10,859 bases of DNA from NCBI GenBank assembly GCA_002392945.1, contig DGHZ01000069.1, positions 1-10,859 on the forward strand. Direction: 5' to 3'. The first letter of the stretch is position 1; every line of letters begins with the position of its first letter. The notes under the pieces are model-generated. The model was not told where the DNA came from. It did not search any database and worked only from the letters and a program-made list of their open reading frames with translations. Both the position numbers and the translations under genes were made by a program. Below, piece by piece: positions 5,522-10,859 of this stretch. The DNA comes from Caryophanales bacterium UBA3835. Lineage in GTDB: Bacteria > Bacillota_I > Bacilli_A > RFN20 > CAG-826.

Positions 5522-5794
5522 ATGAAACAAGAATTATTAAAAGGACTAAGCGAAGAACAAATCGCTAAAATAAAAACCTGCAAAAGCCAAGATGATTTAT
5601 TAGCGTTAGCCAAAAATGAAGGCGTCGAATTAACTGAAGATCAACTTTCTGCAGTTAGTGGTGGAGGATGTTTCTCCACAAATAAATGCCCAAAATGTGG
5701 TTCTGATGATTATCAAAAGATTGAAATAGAAGAAAAAGTTGATAAACGAGTATTCTACAAGTGTAAAAAATGTGGTGAGATGTGGCGTAGATAA
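5522..5794 (+). CDS. Nif11-like GG-leader peptide with zinc-ribbon core, copy 6 (last of operon)
   Basis: A 90-residue protein. The leader (MKQELLKGLSEEQIAKIKTC, Cys20) ends AVSGG. The core has Cys50, CPKC at 56-59 and CKKC at 81-84 followed by GEMW. The core resembles the 637 protein through GGGC-S-KCPxCGS-D, placing these two in one subfamily although they lie almost 5 kb apart. The inter-knuckle loop is very charged (KIEIEEKVDKR). The ribosome site is weak (AGAAG at 5514-5518) and the gap to the previous stop is 26 bases. It is the fifth and last gene of the operon, followed by a strong terminator at 5816-5838. Confidence 0.85.
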   Translation: MKQELLKGLSEEQIAKIKTCKSQDDLLALAKNEGVELTEDQLSAVSGGGCFSTNKCPKCGSDDYQKIEIEEKVDKRVFYKCKKCGEMWRR

Positions 5795-5815
5795 GCCCAT
5801 ACCAATTTATAAGAT

Positions 5816-5838
5816 AAGCCATTTAATATGGCTTTTTT
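5816..5838 (+). terminator. Intrinsic terminator closing the precursor operon
   Basis: AAGCCAT (5816-5822) and ATGGCTT (5828-5834) form a perfect 7-bp stem with a TTAAT loop, and T6 runs through 5833-5838. It lies 22 bases after the last leader-peptide gene. Confidence 0.85.
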
Positions 5839-5860
5839 CTTTTTAAAAACCAAAAATAAC

Positions 5861-5886
5861 CTCTAGTCGGTTGATTAGAGTTTTTT
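5861..5886 (+). terminator. Second terminator, shared CTCTAGTC/GATTAGAG type
   Basis: CTCTAGTC (5861-5868) pairs with GATTAGAG (5873-5880; 8 bp, one G-U pair) around a GGTT loop, followed by T6 at 5881-5886. The same arms recur in the terminator at 10366-10397. It backs up the terminator 23 bases upstream and insulates the following large gene. The remaining 200 bases to the ATG at 6095 are AT-rich; I could not place a confident promoter there. Confidence 0.75.
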
Positions 5887-6094
5887 GATAAATCTTATAA
5901 CTTTGATCAAGAATGAATAATTTTAAATTATTAAACTAAATTTATTTTATAAAAATAGAATTTGTTTTGATGGCATGTAGATATTTTTTTTACATCAATT
6001 TTAAGCATACGTTAACGATATATTATTATCTTGCTCATACCGCTATATACATAATAAAATTATGTTAAATATTCTTATAAGGGGCAAAAATATT

Positions 6095-9000
6095 ATGAAA
6101 AAGAAAAAGGCATTAGTCATGCTTGCTGCTTCATTTGCGCTAACCATTGGAACATTATTCGCTGTTGCCAAAGTTAACGGAGATGGATCAATATTTGGTA
6201 AAAAGAATCTTAATGATGATTTTGTGTTAGATAACACGACAATTCAAAAGGCTAGTGAAGAGGAAGATATTTATAGAGCCGTTATGGTCTCTGCAACCGC
6301 TTCCATTGATGTCAAACTTTCAGGAGTGAAAGAAATAGAAGAAAATCTCGTTATTGAACAAGGTTCATGCGCGGTTTTTTCTAATGTTACTGATTCCCCT
6401 ATTAGAGGTATTGGGGAATTATCACTTCAACTTCAGGCTAATGGACAACTTTATTTTTTCTTCTATTTATCCTATAACCCTTTAAATCTTAATGACATTC
6501 TTGATGGTAAATATCAGGATTTAAAAACAGTGATTTACCCTCAATATATGTGGGGTAGTCAAACCATCTCTACTAAAGATATGAAAATGGATTTTTTAGA
6601 TTATCGATATTTCTTATCTGTAATATATTCTCCACAATGTGATGTCGCCATTCAATCTATGTCCGTGTCTACTCCTTGTGGTGAAGAGCCAGTTCAAGTT
6701 CCTGTTGGAACATTTAGAGATCACTATAGTGAGCAAGAATTAGAGATGATTCCTGAAGACACTCCATTTATTGGAAATGGTTCCTATTATTTATTATCTA
6801 ATTATGGTTATGCTTTCTCCTATTTCTTACAAAATAAAGGAAAATATCAACAATTTATAAACGATTTTGAAGACGCTGGATACGTTATGGTAAATGATTC
6901 CATGGCGGAAACACAGGGTATGTTGATTTACCAAAAGAGCGCTGGTGGTGATTTATATAAAACCTTTGGCGTCATGGTTGAACCAACCATTTTAGGTGAC
7001 TATGAATATTTTGCTATAGATTATGTCGGTTTAAGTCCAACAATGCAAGAATATAGTTCTTGGCCAGGAGAGGCTATTAACGAATTCATAACTGACAAAG
7101 AATTCCAAGACATGATCTTTGATCCAGAATTACCAGAAAGTTGTAGATATACACTTCTAAAAACATATAGCGGCACTTCAGAAGAAGATTTCACAGCTAA
7201 AGGTGTGACAGTACAGATTGCTTTTGAAAATAAATCAGAAACTGTTTTAGGTATTAGTTCTGCTCTTAAAGCATTGATCGCGGAATATGAAAATACATAT
7301 GGTTTTATAATTGCAAATAATGATGGATCTTATGAATGGGGAGATATTTCCGCTCTTGATGATTATCAGTATCGTTATTCACGTACATCATCTAATGTTT
7401 CTTATAATGTCGGAGTGGATTTCGTTTTAAACAGTGAATACACTAGTACATTACGAATTAGTTATATCGAATACGTATTTAATGATTTCCCACATAATGA
7501 GTTAGAACAAGCGTTTGGAGAAGGATATTTTGACGATATCATTTCTGCCAATGCCAAATATCGTTCAGTTAGTGGTACTTCACCATCGCCTGTTTCTCGT
7601 ATGAGTTACTACGCTAAAGATTTAACTGAAGAAGAAATTGAAACATATGTTGACTCTTTAGTAACAAAGGGTTGGTCAACTAGAGAAGTCGAAGATGGAT
7701 TAGAAGTTTATCTTGTGGATACCACTAATGTTATCCCAGAAGAACGCTCAGTTAGATTTGATAGTTTTGGTGGTTATCATTTATTAACGTTTAGCAAACG
7801 TTCAGAATATATCCACTCAAGTAGCTTTAATGATGTTTTGTATCATTTTAACTTCGATTGGGCGGTTATTGATCAAATAAGAAAAGATATTGATAACGCA
7901 ACAGGTGGAGAAGGATTACAAGGCGATTTCTATTATCCTTCAAAATCTAGTGATCATGGAACAGCCTATTGGGAAAATTATTCCCAAGAGGACTATGAAA
8001 TACTTAAGAGTGTTCTTACTTATAAAGAGAGCATAAACCGCTATGTCTGCGCAAGTGGTAGCATGGCTATGTTATTCACTTTTGAAGAACAATCTGGTTA
8101 CGTCATTATGAATATTGAAACGACAAACCGCTATGATTACATTGATATGGTTGATAATCGAGTAACTAGAGATGTTATCAATGAATTTGTTGGTCAAATG
8201 ATGACAAATAGTGGCGTAACTGAAGACATTTCGTTATATTCCTTTGACAGTGATGTTGTCTCCTATTATGGAGACGGATCTAGCGTTTATCTTATTGGAG
8301 ATAAAGAAGACGTAAATGCTGCTATTAATAGCTATCTTAACAAGATCCAAAGTTCAGAAAATGTAAAATATTCTGAATATCTTGGCCGCTATATTAACAT
8401 TGTTAACGGAGTAGAAGTACAAATTGATGAAAACTCTTTAGAAGGATACTCAATTGGCGATGTCACTTTAATTAGATTAAATTATTCATTTGGTAATGAA
8501 TATGCTGAATATGTATCATATGATGAATTACCAAGCATTGAGTATGAAAATATGGATAAATATCCATCACTTCACATCGATGATGAAAAGCACTTTGTTT
8601 TATCAGATAATTACACAAGCTATATATATGTACATGTCGATGAAGGCTTTGCCACTTCTTATAAACAAGCTTTAGTAGATGCAGGATTTATCTTAACTGA
8701 ATTTAATGAAAATCCAAAAGAAGGAACAATTTACTATTTCTATCAAAAATTGAATGAAAATGGCGATACTTATAACGCAAGATTTTCTGATGGCGGAATA
8801 GATTTTAATACTTCCGCTAACTATTATTATTCTGTTGATGAAATCAAAGCAGAATATTCTTATGATGCAGATGCTACTGCCTTATTAAATAGTGTTGTTT
8901 TACCAAACGACAACAGAAAAAACTTTAGATTTAATTATTCTTCCGATGGAAGCCAATTATATTATTTCTCATTAGATGTTGAATCATTTGAACAAGATTT

Positions 9001-10357
9001 AATTGAAGCTGGCTTTGTGGTAAACGAAGAAAATGGAGCATTTTATAAACTTGAAGAAAATAATCTTCTTAAAGCTGTTTCAATTAATGCGAATGAAAGA
9101 ATGATTTGGTATGGATCGAAGTCTTTTGTCCTTACAAGCAATGAAGAGTTTGTTGCTAATGCAGCTAATATGGGGTTTGATGAAAGAAAATTTGATCATT
9201 TTGTCGACTTTGATTCATTTAATGGCACGTTGTCATTAATGGGTGCCAGTTCCAATTTTGTAAGTATTTTTGTAATTGATCCTAACTTTGACTTAGAAGC
9301 ATACAAAACAAAATTAGTGGATTATGGTTATGTGTTTCAAAATGGAGGCTATGTTTATGGTTCTTATGAAGCATTTTTCTCATTAACAAAACTATGTCCT
9401 GGTGTATTTGTATTTATGTATCAAAATAATGAACGTTTATATTCTACGTTTGACTCAATTAAATCAACCATTTTAACTCAAATGTCTGAACAAAAATTTA
9501 ATCTATTCGTCTCACCAGATGATGAAGGAGAAGTTTTCTGCTTGGATTATTACTATACTAATTCATTCTCCATTTACTATAAGGATAGTTTCGATTTAGA
9601 TGCGTACGTAACTAAGATTGGAAATGCAGAATATGAAGTTAACAAAGAGTCCTATGGGTATAGTTGCAATAAAGGAGATTCAAGAATCGAAATTTATCTC
9701 TCTGATCAACGTATGTACTTCTATAATGGCGAAACATTAACAACACAATTCACCGACGAATTATTTGAAGAATTACTTGATAAAAATAATTTTGAACTTT
9801 CAAATGAATGTGCTTTACCAGCTCTTAGCTATGATATTTATTACAGTAACTACAATGTTGATGTTGGTCCTGGTTATTTTATAGTCATTTTTGACATTGA
9901 TGAAGTAGGAGATCAATACGATAATTCTTCAAACGGCAATATATTTATTGAAACTTCTTTAGGTTATAACGGAGAGCAATATATTGCATATATTTATGTC
10001 GCTGATTTTACTAAGAACAGCGAGACATTTAGAGGTATTTTAGGATCGCTTGATATTTATGAAGGTGAAACACCATTTGTTGATAATGAAGGTATTTTAG
10101 ATACATCTTATAAATTTGTAGACGGATATGTAAGAACTGATGATAATGAGACAACATTTGCGCAATTTGTTGCCTTTATCAGAGATAATCCTGGATATTT
10201 TGAAGTGTTGGACGAGAATAGTAACGAAATTAAGTTTTCTTATAACGGACAGATCTATTACATTTCTAATCAAGAGGAAAACAACGTTATTGCTTTATTT
10301 ACAAATAATGAACCTGCTCCAGCGCCTAGTGAAGATCCTGAACCAGTTGAACCTTAA
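6095..10357 (+). CDS. Giant exported repeat protein of unknown function
   Basis: A 1420-residue protein. A Sec-type signal peptide is clear: MKKKK, then a hydrophobic core LVMLAASFALTIGTLFAVA with likely cleavage around residues 24-27. ATG 6095 is chosen over an in-frame ATG at 6062 because AAGGGG at 6079-6084 lies 10 nt away and the positive n-region begins there. The mature part is acidic and rich in Tyr, Asn, Asp, Ser and Phe. It contains degenerate modules with a helix ending in L-x-x-A/Y-G-F/Y followed by a short strand and a Tyr-rich strand. Clear examples have their Gly (or the equivalent residue) near residues 864 (ALVDAGF), 973 (DLIEAGF), 1078 (KLVDYGY) and 1179 (KIGNAEY), about 101-109 residues apart. 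Earlier members occur near 262 (DFEDAGY), 403 (YENTYGF) and 526 (LVTKGW), and a late one near 1367 (RDNPGYF). The C-terminus is a Pro/Glu tail (APAPSEDPEPVEP) with no LPxTG motif, membrane anchor or known cell-wall module. It is probably a secreted or loosely surface-bound protein; I do not recognise the family. Confidence 0.85.
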   Translation: MKKKKALVMLAASFALTIGTLFAVAKVNGDGSIFGKKNLNDDFVLDNTTIQKASEEEDIYRAVMVSATASIDVKLSGVKEIEENLVIEQGSCAVFSNVTDSPIRGIGELSLQLQANGQLYFFFYLSYNPLNLNDILDGKYQDLKTVIYPQYMWGSQTISTKDMKMDFLDYRYFLSVIYSPQCDVAIQSMSVSTPCGEEPVQVPVGTFRDHYSEQELEMIPEDTPFIGNGSYYLLSNYGYAFSYFLQNKGKYQQFINDFEDAGYVMVNDSMAETQGMLIYQKSAGGDLYKTFGVMVEPTILGDYEYFAIDYVGLSPTMQEYSSWPGEAINEFITDKEFQDMIFDPELPESCRYTLLKTYSGTSEEDFTAKGVTVQIAFENKSETVLGISSALKALIAEYENTYGFIIANNDGSYEWGDISALDDYQYRYSRTSSNVSYNVGVDFVLNSEYTSTLRISYIEYVFNDFPHNELEQAFGEGYFDDIISANAKYRSVSGTSPSPVSRMSYYAKDLTEEEIETYVDSLVTKGWSTREVEDGLEVYLVDTTNVIPEERSVRFDSFGGYHLLTFSKRSEYIHSSSFNDVLYHFNFDWAVIDQIRKDIDNATGGEGLQGDFYYPSKSSDHGTAYWENYSQEDYEILKSVLTYKESINRYVCASGSMAMLFTFEEQSGYVIMNIETTNRYDYIDMVDNRVTRDVINEFVGQMMTNSGVTEDISLYSFDSDVVSYYGDGSSVYLIGDKEDVNAAINSYLNKIQSSENVKYSEYLGRYINIVNGVEVQIDENSLEGYSIGDVTLIRLNYSFGNEYAEYVSYDELPSIEYENMDKYPSLHIDDEKHFVLSDNYTSYIYVHVDEGFATSYKQALVDAGFILTEFNENPKEGTIYYFYQKLNENGDTYNARFSDGGIDFNTSANYYYSVDEIKAEYSYDADATALLNSVVLPNDNRKNFRFNYSSDGSQLYYFSLDVESFEQDLIEAGFVVNEENGAFYKLEENNLLKAVSINANERMIWYGSKSFVLTSNEEFVANAANMGFDERKFDHFVDFDSFNGTLSLMGASSNFVSIFVIDPNFDLEAYKTKLVDYGYVFQNGGYVYGSYEAFFSLTKLCPGVFVFMYQNNERLYSTFDSIKSTILTQMSEQKFNLFVSPDDEGEVFCLDYYYTNSFSIYYKDSFDLDAYVTKIGNAEYEVNKESYGYSCNKGDSRIEIYLSDQRMYFYNGETLTTQFTDELFEELLDKNNFELSNECALPALSYDIYYSNYNVDVGPGYFIVIFDIDEVGDQYDNSSNGNIFIETSLGYNGEQYIAYIYVADFTKNSETFRGILGSLDIYEGETPFVDNEGILDTSYKFVDGYVRTDDNETTFAQFVAFIRDNPGYFEVLDENSNEIKFSYNGQIYYISNQEENNVIALFTNNEPAPAPSEDPEPVEP

Positions 10358-10365
10358 AACAAAAT

Positions 10366-10397
10366 AAAACCTCTAGTCAACTCGATTAGAGGTTTTT
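10366..10397 (+). terminator. Bidirectional terminator between convergent genes
   Basis: AAAACCTCTA (10366-10375) and TAGAGGTTTT (10387-10396) form a perfect 10-bp stem. Internal pairing of GTC with GAT extends it by 3 more pairs, one of them G-U, around an AACTC loop. T5 follows on the plus strand, and the A-rich left flank gives a T-run on the minus strand, so it can serve both the gene ending at 10357 and the minus-strand gene ending at 10416. Its arms match those at 5861-5880. Confidence 0.85.
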
Positions 10398-10415
10398 AAT
10401 TAATTAACGCAAAGG

Positions 10416-10859
10416 TTATTTCTTTTGAATTCGACCTTTGTTCTTGCCTTTAGAGGCGTGAGAGAGATAACCAACACCTTGGTTTTCCGCCATACGTTTT
10501 GTGTACTCTTCGGCTTCTACCTTAGTGTCGAATAATTTAATGACTTTTTCGCTACCTGCTCTAAAGACTTGCCATTTATTATCACTGGCTCTCTTAGAGA
10601 TGTGATAGGAAGCATTTTTCTTAGCTCCTTTATTTTCCTCAGCTTTTTTAATAGGAGCTTTCTTTTTAGGAGCAGCTTCTTCTTTTGGAGCCTCTTCTTC
10701 GCTATTTTCTTCAATCTTTTCTTCTTCAGCAGCTTCACTGACAATAGCAGCGGCAGCAACCTCTTCTTTAGGTGTGACCTCTTCTACTAGTTTTTCTTCT
10801 TCTACAGGTGCATCTTCTGAGCTATTTTCTTCAACCTTTTCTTCTTCAGCAGCTTCACT
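10416..10859 (-). CDS. DUF2188-type protein with repetitive acidic N-terminal region (5' end outside window)
   Basis: The minus-strand frame is open from the window edge to a TAA (10418-10416), giving 147 residues without a start. The last 60 or so residues match the DUF2188 pattern: YHISKRASDNKWQVFRAGSE, then IKLFDTKVEAEEYTKRMAEN, then a C-terminal GRIQKK. In this small domain an N-terminal YH-strand, a W-x-V strand and a DT-x-x-EA helix are the hallmarks; its function is unknown. The part before it is low complexity, rich in Glu, Ala, Pro and Lys, with a 40-residue repeat (SEAAEEEK, V/I, EENS seen twice), then a Lys-rich linker (APKKKAPIKKAEENKGAKK). Such tails are probably disordered. It is convergent with the large exported gene and shares a bidirectional terminator with it. 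The complete protein must be longer because the repeat runs to the window edge. Confidence 0.82.
   Translation of the reverse strand, partial: SEAAEEEKVEENSSEDAPVEEEKLVEEVTPKEEVAAAAIVSEAAEEEKIEENSEEEAPKEEAAPKKKAPIKKAEENKGAKKNASYHISKRASDNKWQVFRAGSEKVIKLFDTKVEAEEYTKRMAENQGVGYLSHASKGKNKGRIQKK
10701..10859 (-). repeat. 120-bp-period tandem repeat in the DUF2188 gene
   Basis: A 39-bp segment at 10701-10739 recurs at 10821-10859 with a single mismatch (C for T), exactly 120 bp apart, that is 40 codons in frame. The second copy reaches the window edge, so more units may follow. The sequence between them is a diverged remainder of the same Glu/Ala-rich unit. It encodes SEAAEEEK-(V/I)-EENS. Confidence 0.8.

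Noticed and set aside
4277..5560. Regularly recurring near-identical leader DNA as a CRISPR-like array
   Set aside because: The repeated segments are the coding leaders of separate genes with 150-190 bp of protein-coding core between them; unit lengths vary and frames are kept.
6062..6094. Upstream ATG start for the giant exported protein
   Set aside because: It would put 11 extra residues before the basic n-region of the signal peptide and has no ribosome site; AAGGGG at 6079-6084 points to ATG 6095.
10569..10790. Plus-strand open frame rich in Phe and Ser
   Set aside because: It is antisense to the Glu/Lys-rich repeat of the minus-strand DUF2188 gene; GAA/AAG codons read backwards give Phe/Ser/Leu.

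Overview
The window is strongly AT-rich. It has purine-rich Shine-Dalgarno sites, short intergenic gaps, hairpin/T-run terminators and ATG/GTG starts, which fits a low-GC Firmicute or Bacilli/Mollicutes-like bacterium. An uncultured gut or rumen lineage is plausible, but that is an inference from style rather than a marker-gene call. Tryptophan is read from TGG and no gene carries an in-frame TGA, so the standard bacterial code is assumed.

Layout: (1) 1-536, the C-terminal part of an unrecognised multi-pass membrane protein. (2) 577-990, a stand-alone gene for a Nif11-like leader peptide fused to a zinc-ribbon core, with its own promoter box and terminator. (3) 993-1859, a secreted or membrane-anchored protein of unknown function behind a near-identical promoter box. 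(4) 1860-2281, a gene-poor stretch with two short C-terminal gene remnants. (5) 2282-3184, a drug/metabolite-type (EamA-like) transporter. (6) 3315-4184, a KilA-N domain protein whose 5' leader can fold over its own Shine-Dalgarno. (7) 4217-5838, a third copy of the promoter box driving a tight five-gene operon of Nif11-like leader/zinc-ribbon peptides, closed by two successive terminators. (8) 6095-10357, a 1420-residue exported protein made largely of degenerate repeats of roughly 105 residues. (9) 10416-10859, convergent on the minus strand, a DUF2188-type protein with a repetitive Glu/Ala/Lys-rich N-terminal part that runs off the window.

The most interesting signal is the combination of (2), (3) and (7). 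There are six paralogous small proteins. Each has a 48-residue leader of invariant length ending in Gly-Gly, and the divergent C-terminal part in every case carries two CxxC knuckles. Three promoters (637, 1055 and 4277) share a box of 7-bp TGTGACA direct repeats spaced 11 bp apart, followed by a TGTGnTA element that contains an extended -10. The geometry recalls OmpR/PhoB-type response-regulator boxes. The simplest reading is a small, co-regulated, extracytoplasmic regulon made of GG-leader zinc-ribbon peptides plus a secreted protein. No modification enzyme, peptidase-containing ABC exporter, kinase or response regulator is encoded in the window, so processing, export and regulator identity remain inferences.
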